NCBI GenBank assembly: GCA_004299845.1
Contig: CP036201.1
Location: 2,542,001-2,606,000, forward strand
Length of the DNA: 64,000 nt
Source of the DNA: Verrucomicrobia bacterium S94
GTDB lineage: Bacteria > Verrucomicrobiota > Kiritimatiellia > Kiritimatiellales > Pontiellaceae
Direction of reading: 5' to 3'
This document shows positions 42,496 to 52,621 of this stretch, piece after piece; position 1 is the first letter of the stretch; each line of letters begins with the position of its first letter. The notes under the pieces were generated by a model that did not search any database, was not told the origin of the DNA, and was given only the letters and a program-made list of their open reading frames with translations. A program made the translations under genes and the position numbers.

Positions 42496-42987
42496 TTAAC
42501 CCAACTCGATCACATGATCGAGCAGCCGATCCCCGTCAAAAATAAACCAACCTGTGAATTTACGCCCTTCGAGCATATACGGAAACCAGATATGATCGTC
42601 TTCCCACATATGTTCAAACGGCAGGTCATCGATGGAACACCAGATCGGCGCAGCCTCTTCGGTTTCACTCGGTTCTCCCTCATAGCCCGTAGCGGTATAG
42701 ACAAATCCATGGATCGAATGGCTATCGGTAAACTGAAAACACAGCTCGCCGGCGAGCTCAACACCCCGTGCTTTAATGCACAGCTCCTCTTCCGTCTCCC
42801 GGACGGCACACTCCTGCAAGGTTTCACCCGGCTCCAGCTTGCCGCCGGGGCCGTTGATTTTCCCCTTTCCGAACCCGCGCTTTTTATGAATCAGCAGCAC
42901 CTGTCCATCCTGAATCACAAAAAGCAACGTAGCCTTTACGACCGGCGTCCAGTTTTCCCAATCCACATCCCCGACTTTTTCAACCAT
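42496..42987 (-). CDS. Nudix hydrolase, MTH1-like 8-oxo-dGTP diphosphatase
   Basis: A 163-residue Nudix protein. KKRGFGKGKINGPGGKLEPG and the following ETLQECAVRETEEELCIK form the Nudix box with the REtEEE helix, and the GFGKGKxNGPGGK start resembles human MTH1, which removes oxidised purine nucleotides. The rest (WTPVVKATLLFVIQDGQVLLIHK and the C-terminal DGDRLLDHVIELG) fits the same subfamily. The ATG at 42987 was chosen over upstream in-frame starts because GGGAGATT precedes it and the extra N-terminus lacks homology-like features. Confidence 0.88.
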   Translation of the reverse strand: MVEKVGDVDWENWTPVVKATLLFVIQDGQVLLIHKKRGFGKGKINGPGGKLEPGETLQECAVRETEEELCIKARGVELAGELCFQFTDSHSIHGFVYTATGYEGEPSETEEAAPIWCSIDDLPFEHMWEDDHIWFPYMLEGRKFTGWFIFDGDRLLDHVIELG

Positions 42988-43063
42988 CTGTAATCTCCCG
43001 AAAAAACTGCCGCGCAGTGTGAACGGCGCGGCAGATGCAGACAAGTTTCCAATCGAGGTAAAA

Positions 43064-43921
43064 TCAGCCTGCAGTGTGTTCGTAAAGGTGAACATCCCGC
43101 TGCGGGAACGGAATGGTAATGCCCCGCTCATCAAACTTCTTCTTGATCGCTTCGGTCACCCCGTAATAAACAACCCAGTAATCAGCCGGTTTACACCACG
43201 GGCGCACATCAAAGTTGACCGAACTGTCCGCCATGGCTTTCACCAGAATATCCGGTTTCGGATCCGACAGAATTTCATCGAACTCCGAAAGGGCCTCTTC
43301 AATCGCAGCCCGGGCCCCATCAATATCATCACCATAGCTGATACCGGCCACAAGATCGACGCGCCGCTTATCATTGTATGTGTAGTTGATAATGTTGTTC
43401 GACATTACGTTGGAATTGGGCACCACCGCATGTTTATTGTCGAGCGTATCCAGTTCGGTGGTCAGAATTCCGATTTCCTTCACAATGCCCGAAACCCCGT
43501 TCACCTCCACAAAATCCCCGAGCTTGATCGGCTTGAAAATAATCATGAGTACACCCGCCGCAAAATTCGACAGCGAGCCCTGCAGGGCCAGACCAACCGC
43601 CAGACCCGCCGCGCCGAGTACCGCAATGAACGATGCGGTTTTGACCTGCAGCGCCTCAAGAGCCGCAATAATGACCGCTATTTTCAGTCCGACGTGAAGC
43701 AGCGTCGCCGTGAAACCGACCAGAGTCCGGTCCACCTTATGGTGCTTCATCGCACGGACCATCAACGTTTTGACAACTTTAGCCATCCAGAAACCGATAA
43801 GCAGAATCGCCACTGCTCCCAGAATCCGGTAGGCATATTCAACCCCCATGCTCTGCACGGTCTCAATGACCGTTGTACTCGGCTGCAGCGCATCGGCTGC
43901 ATCGACCACATTTGTATTCAT
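43064..43921 (-). CDS. MscS-type mechanosensitive channel (paralogue A)
   Basis: A 285-residue small-conductance channel: three N-terminal membrane helices and the pore helix GAAGLAVGLALQGSLSNFAAGVLMIIFKPIKLGDFVEV, then the beta domain and a C-terminal VRPWCKPADYWVVYYGVTEAIKKKFDERGITIPFPQRDVHLYEH. MscS channels open under membrane tension to release solutes on osmotic downshock. It shares length and most key motifs with the second MscS at 45036, which suggests a duplication. GGAGGAG precedes the ATG. Confidence 0.93.
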   Translation of the reverse strand: MNTNVVDAADALQPSTTVIETVQSMGVEYAYRILGAVAILLIGFWMAKVVKTLMVRAMKHHKVDRTLVGFTATLLHVGLKIAVIIAALEALQVKTASFIAVLGAAGLAVGLALQGSLSNFAAGVLMIIFKPIKLGDFVEVNGVSGIVKEIGILTTELDTLDNKHAVVPNSNVMSNNIINYTYNDKRRVDLVAGISYGDDIDGARAAIEEALSEFDEILSDPKPDILVKAMADSSVNFDVRPWCKPADYWVVYYGVTEAIKKKFDERGITIPFPQRDVHLYEHTAG

Positions 43922-44092
43922 TCCATCTCCTCCTTATTTAAGGCTTGGTTTCAAATAATACGGCGAAGCTATTGATCTTAAAAATAATAGCAAGAAATAT
44001 AAATATCTCATCCATCCTCCGGAAACCTGCGATTGTCTGCCCATCGGATTTCCTCTACCTTCCTTACGAACATTGAAAACCAGGGGATAACT

Positions 44093-44959
44093 ATGCATGA
44101 AACCATCAAAGCCCTGCTGGGCGAAAAACCGGTCCTGATCGACGGGGCGTGGGGAACGGAACTTCAGAAAAAGGGACTGAAGCCCGGAGAATCACCGGAA
44201 GCGCTGAATCTTGAAAATCCGGAAATTGTTGAAGCGGTTGCCAAAGCCTATGTCGATGCCGGCAGCCGCATTATCATCACCAACACCTTCGGCGGAACCG
44301 TCTACACACTCGAACGTCACGGATTGGCGGATCGCGTTGAAGAAATCAACCGTATCGGCGCTGAACTCTCCAAAAAAGCCGCAGACACGCAGGCCCTCGT
44401 CTTTGCATCCATGGGACCCTCCGGAAAAATGCTGATGATGGGTGAGGTTACTGAAGATGAGCTTTTCGAAGCTTTCTCCGTTCAGGCCAAAGCACTCGCG
44501 GCAGGCGGAGCGGATGGACTGGTTATTGAAACCATGTCTGATCTCGAAGAAGCCCGGACAGCACTCCGGGCGGCCAAAGAAACCGGCCTCCCGGTCTGCG
44601 TTTCAATGGTCTACGACACCGGTGCCGATCTGGACCGAACCATGATGGGAACCCCGGTCGAGCAGGCGACGGAAGAACTGACCGAAGCCGGAGCCGACAT
44701 CATCGGTTCCAACTGCGGACAGGGCATTGAAGGTTTCGTTAAACTGACCGGAAAAATGCGGTCCGGAACCGATCGCCCCATCTGGATTAAAGGCAATGCG
44801 GGACTTCCCGTAATGGAAAACGGCAAAGCTGTCTATAAAACCACCGCCGAGGATTTTGCACAGTTTGCCCGGCCGCTTGTTGAAGCCGGTGCCGATTTTA
44901 TCGGTGGATGCTGCGGCACCACCCCCGATTTCATCCGGGCTCTGAAATCCGCTTTATAA
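44093..44959 (+). CDS. Homocysteine S-methyltransferase family protein
   Basis: A 288-residue enzyme with the fold of the homocysteine-binding domain of MetH: VLIDGAWGTELQKKGLKPGE, IIITNTFGGTVYTLERHGL, ADIIGSNCGQGIEG and GADFIGGCCGTTPDFI. The Cys of SNCGQG and the CC pair of GGCCGTT are the zinc ligands that hold homocysteine. It may use S-methylmethionine or feed a separate methyl donor domain. The start ATG 44093 has GGGGATAACT before it; the earlier in-frame ATG at 44033 gives a poorly supported extension. It sits between two MscS genes. Confidence 0.9.
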   Translation: MHETIKALLGEKPVLIDGAWGTELQKKGLKPGESPEALNLENPEIVEAVAKAYVDAGSRIIITNTFGGTVYTLERHGLADRVEEINRIGAELSKKAADTQALVFASMGPSGKMLMMGEVTEDELFEAFSVQAKALAAGGADGLVIETMSDLEEARTALRAAKETGLPVCVSMVYDTGADLDRTMMGTPVEQATEELTEAGADIIGSNCGQGIEGFVKLTGKMRSGTDRPIWIKGNAGLPVMENGKAVYKTTAEDFAQFARPLVEAGADFIGGCCGTTPDFIRALKSAL

Positions 44960-44976
44960 AACACCGCAGATCATAA

Positions 44977-45010
44977 AAAAAAGCCGGAGCAGTAACGCCC
45001 CGGCTTTTTT
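44977..45010. terminator. Bidirectional terminator between convergent genes
   Basis: Arms AAAAAAGCCGG (44977-44987) and CCGGCTTTTTT (45000-45010) with a 12-base loop serve both the homocysteine methyltransferase gene and the second MscS gene. Confidence 0.9.
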
Positions 45011-45035
45011 ATTCTGTTTTCCAGTACCCGGAAAA

Positions 45036-45893
45036 TCAGCCTTCTTTGTGCTCGTAGATATGCACGTCGCGCTGCGGGAACGGAATACTGATTCCCTGCT
45101 CATCAAAGGTCTTTTTAATGGCTTCCGTGGTATCAAAATAGACGCCCCAGTAATCCTCGCCTTTACACCAGGGGCGGACCACCAGATTCACAGAGCTGTC
45201 AGCCATTTCAACCACAGCCACCTGCGGTGCCGGATCTTTCAGCACCCGATCATCGGCAGCCAGAATACCTTCAAGGATTTCCTTGGCTTTATCGATGTTA
45301 TCGCCATACCCGATTCCAGCCGTCAGATCCACACGACGGATGCCGTTGGCGTTGAAGTTTGTAATCACGCCGCTCATGATGGCGGAGTTTGGAACAATCA
45401 GTTTTTTATTATCCGGCGATTTAAGAATGGTGGTGAAAATGCCGATTTCCTCGACACCGCCCATTGCTCCGCCGCCCTCAACAAAGTCTCCGACTTTGAT
45501 CGGCTTGAAAATAATCATCAGCACACCGGACGCAAAATTCGAAAGCGAACCCTGCAGAGCCAGACCGACCGCCAGACCGGCAGCACCCAGAACAGCCACA
45601 AACGAAGCCGTCTGCACATTCAGCTGCCCCAGCGCGGCAATCACCACAAACACTTTCAGCGCCATATGAACAAGTGAGGCAACAAATTTCGTAAGCGTTA
45701 CATCAACGCCCTTCTTGTCCATGGCCTTGACAACCAGCCCTTTCAGCAGCTTCGCCAGCCACATTCCGACAATAAGAATCAGAATGAAACCGAGAATGCG
45801 GGTGCCCCAGGCAATGGCCAATTCAATAATCTGTTCCTGTAAACCGGTGTCCTGCAGCGGTGAATCCGCAAAAACTACAGCATTGGTATTCAT
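45036..45893 (-). CDS. MscS-type mechanosensitive channel (paralogue B)
   Basis: A 285-residue channel protein very similar to the one at 43064: LGAAGLAVGLALQGSLSNFASGVLMIIFKPIKVGDFVEGG, VVRPWCKGEDYWGVYFDTTEAIKKTFDEQGISIPFPQRDVHIYEHKEG. It differs around residue 150 (GGGAMGGVEEIGIFTT), a Gly-rich loop, compared with VNGVSGIVKEIGILTT in copy A. It likely has the same osmotic-release role with different gating. A bidirectional terminator lies beyond its stop. Confidence 0.93.
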   Translation of the reverse strand: MNTNAVVFADSPLQDTGLQEQIIELAIAWGTRILGFILILIVGMWLAKLLKGLVVKAMDKKGVDVTLTKFVASLVHMALKVFVVIAALGQLNVQTASFVAVLGAAGLAVGLALQGSLSNFASGVLMIIFKPIKVGDFVEGGGAMGGVEEIGIFTTILKSPDNKKLIVPNSAIMSGVITNFNANGIRRVDLTAGIGYGDNIDKAKEILEGILAADDRVLKDPAPQVAVVEMADSSVNLVVRPWCKGEDYWGVYFDTTEAIKKTFDEQGISIPFPQRDVHIYEHKEG

Positions 45894-46069
45894 TTAATCT
45901 CCCTTAAGTTTAATACTCTTGTCATCTCGTTTCGTTGCCGGTGAGTATAGAATCATATAAAACTTACTCAAGAATATAAACCTATAAGCATTCATTATAA
46001 GCGTATGGCGCAATAGGGCTTTTCAGTACCGTGTAAATCTGTACAGTTCAGCAAACTTCAGGAGCAGTT

Positions 46070-46951
46070 ATGAAATCCGGTCTTTTGCGCATTTTCACTC
46101 GGTCCGCTTTGACAGCCTTTCTGTCTCTGAATCTGCTTCCGGCACTTGCCGAAAGTACGCTATGGAAGGCTTCATCCAAAAAGGGAACCCTGTACATTCA
46201 GGGCTCCGCTCATGTTCTGAAAGCCGATAACTATCCCCTCGCCCCGGCCATTGAACAGGCCTACTCCAACTCCACGGCCCTCGTCCTGGAAGTGGATATG
46301 GGAGAAATGATGTCACCCCAGACCCAGCAGCTCATCATGAGCATGGCCATGCTGGAACCCAGCGACACCCTGAAAACGCTGCTGACCCCGGAGACCTATG
46401 AACAACTCGCCGCAGCGGCAGCCGAAGCCGGCCTGCCGATCGCGGCCGTTGAACGGTTTAAACCCTGGTTTGCCACCCTGTCCCTCTCCCTGATGAAAAT
46501 GAAACAAATGGGACTCGATGAAAACCTCGGCCTCGATAAATACTTCTATGGGAAAGCGACTGCTGACGGCAAAAAAGTGATCGGCCTGGAATCCATCGAC
46601 TTTCAGATTTCCCTGTTCGACAACCTCTCCCATGAAAACCCCGACGACTTCGTCAGACGGGCCCTGATTGAACTGACACAGCTCGAAAATGACTTCAACG
46701 AACTGATTGAAGCCTGGGAATCCGGAGACCTTCGGACGTTGGAAACGCTGATCACCAAAAGTTTCAAAGACTATCCCGGGCAATACCGGAAATTCATCAC
46801 CAACCGGAACAAAGCCTGGGCTGAAAAGCTGTCTGCAATGGCAACCCGGAAGGAAACCTACATGGTCGTTGTCGGAGCCGGACACCTTCCCGGCGAAGAA
46901 GGCCTCATCAATCTGCTCCGCAAAAAAGGCCTTCAGGTTGAACAACTGTAG
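46070..46951 (+). CDS. TraB/PrgY/GumN family protein, probably exported
   Basis: A 293-residue protein with signal peptide LTAFLSLNLLPALAEST, then the family motifs GTLYIQGSAHVLKADNYPLAPAIEQAYSNSTALVLEVDM (GxxH), FYGKATADGKKVIGLES, ITNRNKAWAEKLSAM and MVVVGAGHLPGEEGLINLL (second conserved Gly-His). Members include the enterococcal pheromone shutdown protein TraB, xanthan-linked GumN and TIKI-type proteases; the family may have metalloprotease activity. AGGAGCAGTT precedes the ATG. It converges with xthA. Confidence 0.88.
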   Translation: MKSGLLRIFTRSALTAFLSLNLLPALAESTLWKASSKKGTLYIQGSAHVLKADNYPLAPAIEQAYSNSTALVLEVDMGEMMSPQTQQLIMSMAMLEPSDTLKTLLTPETYEQLAAAAAEAGLPIAAVERFKPWFATLSLSLMKMKQMGLDENLGLDKYFYGKATADGKKVIGLESIDFQISLFDNLSHENPDDFVRRALIELTQLENDFNELIEAWESGDLRTLETLITKSFKDYPGQYRKFITNRNKAWAEKLSAMATRKETYMVVVGAGHLPGEEGLINLLRKKGLQVEQL

Positions 46952-46979
46952 AAGAGCACGAAACGTACGGCCGCACTCT

Positions 46980-47753
46980 TCACGAACTGAATTCCGCAAT
47001 CATAAAGGTATGATCTGACGGCTTCTCTTTTTTACGCGGCTCCAGATCAATGTCACAGGACGTGCACCTCTCCGCCAGCGGATCGGTCGTCAGCACATAA
47101 TCGATGCGCCAGCCCATATTCCGCTCCACGGCATTTTTCACCCGGTAATCGAAAAACGAATAAATCTCCTCATCCGGATGGTGCTTCCGGAATACATCCG
47201 TGAACCCGAAAGAGCAGACATCCATAAAAGCGTTATGCGCATCGATGTGATAACAGGGATCATTCTTTTTTCCGGCCGGATTGTTTACATCAATCGGCTC
47301 CACCGCAATATTGATATCCCCGATCCACGCGAGCGGCTGATCCGCCGAATATTCCGCTTCAAACAGTTTTTTAAGTCGGCGGTACCAGCCCAGCTTGTAT
47401 TTGTACATCACATGATCAATCGCCCGGCCCTGCGGGACATAGGTGTTCACCACGGAAATCCCATCCACCACCGCCCGGACCAGCCGTGTTTCATCCGCCG
47501 GACCGCCGTCATCAAAACCGAAGTGCACCTCCTGCGGTTCGTTTTTACAGATCAGCGCCACACCGTTATATGACTTTTCCCCTTTAAATACCGCATAGAA
47601 GCCCGCATCCCGAATCGCCTCAACCGGAAAATCCTCATCCTGGCACTTGGTTTCCTGAATGCCCAGCACATCCGGCTGATGGTCTTCCAGCCACCGGAGC
47701 AGTATCGGGAGGCGTGATCGGATCGAATTCGCATTGAACGTTGCAATTTTCAT
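46980..47753 (-). CDS. xthA: Exonuclease III (AP endonuclease)
   Basis: A 257-residue enzyme with the ExoIII-family order MKIATFNANSIRSRL, LGIQETKCQDEDFP (metal Glu), VVNTYVPQGRAIDHVMYKYKLGWYRRL, IGDINIAVEPIDV (catalytic Asp/Asn), MGWRIDYVL and KPSDHTFMIAEF (catalytic His). It cuts DNA at abasic sites and trims 3' ends in base-excision repair. I chose ATG 47753 for its family start. The gene converges with the TraB-like gene, 28 bp away. Confidence 0.95.
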   Translation of the reverse strand: MKIATFNANSIRSRLPILLRWLEDHQPDVLGIQETKCQDEDFPVEAIRDAGFYAVFKGEKSYNGVALICKNEPQEVHFGFDDGGPADETRLVRAVVDGISVVNTYVPQGRAIDHVMYKYKLGWYRRLKKLFEAEYSADQPLAWIGDINIAVEPIDVNNPAGKKNDPCYHIDAHNAFMDVCSFGFTDVFRKHHPDEEIYSFFDYRVKNAVERNMGWRIDYVLTTDPLAERCTSCDIDLEPRKKEKPSDHTFMIAEFSS

Positions 47754-47827
47754 GGTGTCTCTTGCTTTGATTAAATATAGCACCGATCAAGTCGGATAGG
47801 CGGCGGACTGTCAAGAGGGATCAAACC

Positions 47828-48325
47828 ATGAAAATAATGCTTCCGTTCTTATGCGTATGCTGCACAGGGCTGACCGCTCTGTCAAACCCGCCCAGCCCCG
47901 AGACCGGACCGGCTTCTCCGGAAAAAATCGCAACAGCCATCCGCTCTTCGAAAAAGCTGACCATGGTCCACACCTGGGCCACCTGGTGCGCGCCCTGCCG
48001 CGACGAATTTCCGGAATTAGTACAGATCATCAACGACTTCCCCGAAATGGACGTCATTCTGGTTTCCTGCGACAACCCGCAAAATCTGCAGCCCGTGAAG
48101 AATTTTCTTGTTGAATACAACGCTCCCGTCAGTAGCCTTGTATCCACTGATCTGAACCAGAATTTTATCGAAACCTTATCTCCGGACTGGTCCGGTTCGC
48201 TGCCCTCCACCTTTTTCTACATAAACGGGAAACTCGTCCGCGAATGGGAAGGCAGAAAAAGTTATGAGGACTACCGGAAAACCATCGAGACACTGTTAAA
48301 AACGAAAGGAGCTCAATATGATTAA
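47828..48325 (+). CDS. TlpA-like thioredoxin-fold protein, exported
   Basis: A 165-residue protein with a short hydrophobic N-terminus (MKIMLPFLCVCCTGLTALS) and a thioredoxin fold containing VHTWATWCAPCRDEFPELVQII; WCAPC is the active disulfide. It probably reduces disulfides or helps cytochrome c maturation in the envelope, which would fit the heptaheme cytochrome, though no ccm gene is near. Its end overlaps the start of the following redoxin gene by 8 bp, so they form an operon. No strong ribosome site is obvious. Confidence 0.85.
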   Translation: MKIMLPFLCVCCTGLTALSNPPSPETGPASPEKIATAIRSSKKLTMVHTWATWCAPCRDEFPELVQIINDFPEMDVILVSCDNPQNLQPVKNFLVEYNAPVSSLVSTDLNQNFIETLSPDWSGSLPSTFFYINGKLVREWEGRKSYEDYRKTIETLLKTKGAQYD

Positions 48326-48902
48326 ACATCCTATAACCACAATCCTGCTCACTGTCGGCCTCGCCGCCAACGCCCCCGCACTGGAAATCGGCGACGAAAT
48401 CGTCGACACCCATGTGAAAATGCAAAGTATCGACGACGCCACCCTCACGCTCTCCGAGCTCAAGGGCCCGAAAGGAACCCTCGTCATTTTTACCTGTAGC
48501 ACCTGTCCGTTTGTCCTCAACTGGCAGAAAACCATGGTTGAAATCGGCAATACCTATTCCAAAAAAGGCATAGGCGTTATTTTCATAAACTCCAACGATC
48601 CCGATCAAAACGGCGATACCTTCGAAAGCATGAAAACAATGGCACGGGAAGAAGGCTATCAGTTCCCCTACCTCGTCGACTCCACCTCAGATGTCGCCCG
48701 CAGCTTCGGAGCCACCAAAACGCCGGACGTCTTCCTTTTTGATGCCAATGACAAACTCGTTTATAAAGGCGCCGTCGGCGAGGGCGGCCACACCGTCGGA
48801 GAAAAAATCTGGCTGAAAGATGCTCTCGATGCGCTGCTCAACGGCGAGAAAATCGAAAATCCCGTAACCAAAACTGTCGGCTGCGGAATTAAATTCAGAT
48901 AA
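48318..48902 (+). CDS. AhpC/TSA-type redoxin, exported
   Basis: A 194-residue protein with a signal peptide (TTILLTVGLAANAPALE) and a redoxin domain: EIGDEIVDTHVKMQSIDDATLTLSELKGPKGTLVIFTCSTCPFVLNW, with a CxxC (CSTC) in the usual peroxidatic place, then GATKTPDVFLFDANDKLVYKG. It may act on peroxides or serve as a thiol carrier with the overlapping TlpA-like protein. AAAGGAGCTCAAT precedes the ATG. A strong terminator follows. Confidence 0.85.
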   Translation: MIKHPITTILLTVGLAANAPALEIGDEIVDTHVKMQSIDDATLTLSELKGPKGTLVIFTCSTCPFVLNWQKTMVEIGNTYSKKGIGVIFINSNDPDQNGDTFESMKTMAREEGYQFPYLVDSTSDVARSFGATKTPDVFLFDANDKLVYKGAVGEGGHTVGEKIWLKDALDALLNGEKIENPVTKTVGCGIKFR

Positions 48903-48920
48903 GCGCATCCAACCGCTGCA

Positions 48921-48954
48921 AAGCCGTTCCGTTTAAGTCGGGACGGCTTTTTTT
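48921..48954 (+). terminator. Rho-independent terminator after the redoxin gene
   Basis: A 10-pair stem, AAGCCGTTCC (48921-48930) with GGGACGGCTT (48940-48949), one G-U pair, followed by a T tract to 48954. It lies 18 bp after the stop codon. Confidence 0.9.
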
Positions 48955-49000
48955 ATGGATTGCCTCTCCAGCCCGAATCAGGGATAAAGAGCACTGTTTT

Positions 49001-49015
49001 TTCCAATGAGTGGAA
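49001..49015. repeat. TTCCA-N5-TGGAA intergenic palindrome, copy 7
   Basis: TTCCAATGAGTGGAA, exact half-sites, 32 bp before the glnS start codon. Confidence 0.85.
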
Positions 49016-49047
49016 ATCCCGGAAATTGAAGTACAGAAAGCGCAGTA

Positions 49048-50703
<1,656 letters not shown>

Positions 50704-50744
50704 CCCGGAAATCACAGGAGACGTCACTGCCGGACTTGAACATC

Positions 50745-51206
50745 ATGCAACCGTTGCGCGAAGTTAAACTCAACCTGCCCGGATCGCTCTATCTCCACAG
50801 CATGCCCGGAAAGGAAGAACCGCTGGCCGATTGCTTCCAGGCGTTGCAAGAGGCTTCGGTGAATGTGATCATCTGCCTGAACCCGATGCCGGAGATTGAG
50901 GCGAAATAACCGGATTACGCCAACGCCATTCAGAAGAATGGAATCCCCTTTGAATTCATTCACTTCCCGCTCGGAAACGGTGGCGTGCCGGAAGATACCG
51001 AAGCGTTTCTGAGTCTGGCGCGCGATACCGCCGAACAACTGAAAGGCGGAGCCGGTTTTCTGGTTCACTGCAAAGGCGGTGTCGGCCGAACGGGTACCAT
51101 GGCCAGCTGCATCGTCGCCGCTCTGAACCAACCGCTATCGCTCGTCACCGATGCCGGCGGAAAAGCGGAAACCGACCGGCAGCGGGAACTGATTGCATCG
51201 CTGTAA
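50745..51206 (+). pseudogene. Broken protein-tyrosine phosphatase gene (in-frame stop)
   Basis: Reading in one frame from ATG 50745 gives MQPLREVKLNLPGSLYLHSMPGKEEPL..., but TAA at 50907-50909 stops it at codon 55. The frame stays open afterwards and holds FHFPLGNGGVPEDTEAFLSLA-type sequence and the phosphatase loop LVHCKGGVGRTGTMASCIVAAL with catalytic Cys and Arg (HCxxGxxRT), ending at 51206. The whole 153-codon gene is the size of a small dual-specificity phosphatase. Either a real nonsense mutation or a base error; the CTG codon at 50727 near the AGGAG could be the true start. Confidence 0.7.
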
Positions 51207-51220
51207 AGTGCGCAAATTTG

Positions 51221-51250
51221 AATAAACGGGCAGACTGTATCCGCCCGTTC
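51221..51250 (-). terminator. Hairpin terminator after the uracil permease gene
   Basis: Arms AACGGGC (51225-51231) and GCCCGTT (51243-51249) read on the minus strand end in TTTATTC. It lies 8 bp past the uraA stop codon and also between convergent genes. Confidence 0.65.
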
Positions 51251-51256
51251 AGCGGT

Positions 51257-52468
51257 TCAGTCATTATCCGGGTCGTCCGGCAGAATAATGTGCAGCACCA
51301 GGTTGGCGATCATACCGACCAGTGCCGACAGACCGATGCCCTTCAACTCCACGCCGCCGATGGTGAACGACACCCCGCCCAGTCCGCAGACCAGAATCAG
51401 CGCCACAATAATCAGATTGCGGCTGCGGTTGAAATTCAGCTGCGCATTACTGATTGTACGGATCCCGACCGAGGCAATCATCCCGAACAGAATAAAACTC
51501 ACCCCGCCCATCACCGCCTTCGGAATCGTCTGCAGAAAGGCCCCCACCGGACTGAAGATTCCCAGCAGAATAGCCACACCCGCGGCAATACGAATGACTG
51601 ACGGATTATAGTTTTTCGTCACGGCCAGCACGCCGGTGTTTTCAGAATAGGTCGTATTCGGCGGTCCGCCGAACAGCCCCGAACACATCGTGGCCAGGCC
51701 GTCACCAAGCAGTGTACGGTGCAGACCGGGCTTTTCAAAAAAGTTCTTTCCAACCACCGCACCGTTGGTGGTGATGTCACCGATATGCTCCATCACAGAA
51801 ACAACTGCAATCGGCATAATCGTCCCGATCGCCCCTGCACTGAATTTCGGGAATGTGAAATTCTGCGCACCGATCAGAATACCGGATCCCTCAGTCAGAG
51901 CCGTGTAATCCACGCGTCCCAATACCGCCGCCAGCACATAGCCGACAAATATGCCGATCAGGATCGGCACTAGCTTAAAGAAACCCTTCATAAAGCAGGA
52001 AACCGCAATAATCGTCAGAATCGCAACCCCCGAAAGCAGCCAGTCCGACGAAGCCATATTCACCCCGATCGGAGCCAGCGATAAGCCGATCACCATAATC
52101 ACCGGACCGGTGACCACCGCCGGAAAAAGGCGCTTGATCACTTCCGCACCGCCAAGCCGCACGATTCCGGACATAATGACATATACGAGCCCCGCACAGA
52201 TCACTCCCCCCAGCGCATAGGGCAGTCCGCTTCCATCTTCGCCGGCCACCGCTTTAATCGCACCGATAAAAGCAAAACTCGATCCAAGGAATACCGGTAC
52301 CCCCCCGCCCGTCACTCCGTGAAAAATAAACGTGCCGATCCCTGCAGCCAGCAGCGCAACACTCGGATCCATCCCCGTCAGCGTCGGCATTAAAACCGTT
52401 GCACCAAACATGGCAAATACATGCTGGATCCCCAGAACCAGCTTTTTCGGCATCCCTATTTCTTCCAT
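51257..52468 (-). CDS. uraA: Uracil/xanthine permease (NCS2 family)
   Basis: A 403-residue membrane transporter: VLGIQHVFAMFGATVLMPTLTGMDPSVAL at the start, GIGTFIFHGVTGGGVPVFLGSSFAFIGAI, SVMEHIGDITTNGAVVG, the NCS2 sequence LFGGPPNTTYSENTGVLAVTKNYNPSV and a C-terminal GVELKGIGLSALVGMIANLVLHIIL. The GGPPNTTYSEN motif is the uracil-transporter form. It imports uracil by proton symport. The ATG 52468 has AGGGAGAATGTG ahead of it; an upstream in-frame start (52507) adds residues without family support. Confidence 0.93.
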   Translation of the reverse strand: MEEIGMPKKLVLGIQHVFAMFGATVLMPTLTGMDPSVALLAAGIGTFIFHGVTGGGVPVFLGSSFAFIGAIKAVAGEDGSGLPYALGGVICAGLVYVIMSGIVRLGGAEVIKRLFPAVVTGPVIMVIGLSLAPIGVNMASSDWLLSGVAILTIIAVSCFMKGFFKLVPILIGIFVGYVLAAVLGRVDYTALTEGSGILIGAQNFTFPKFSAGAIGTIMPIAVVSVMEHIGDITTNGAVVGKNFFEKPGLHRTLLGDGLATMCSGLFGGPPNTTYSENTGVLAVTKNYNPSVIRIAAGVAILLGIFSPVGAFLQTIPKAVMGGVSFILFGMIASVGIRTISNAQLNFNRSRNLIIVALILVCGLGGVSFTIGGVELKGIGLSALVGMIANLVLHIILPDDPDND

Positions 52469-52621
52469 CACATTCTCCCTGTAGTTAAAGCCCGCGATTC
52501 TACACATTCCATACCCCCGGGAAAGCCCGCATCACAAAATCCAAACCCGCATAAGCTTGACGCCCATTACCGCTTTTTAGGAACCTCACCCCCTTTGAAT
52601 TAAAGAAGGATGTACCCCAAC

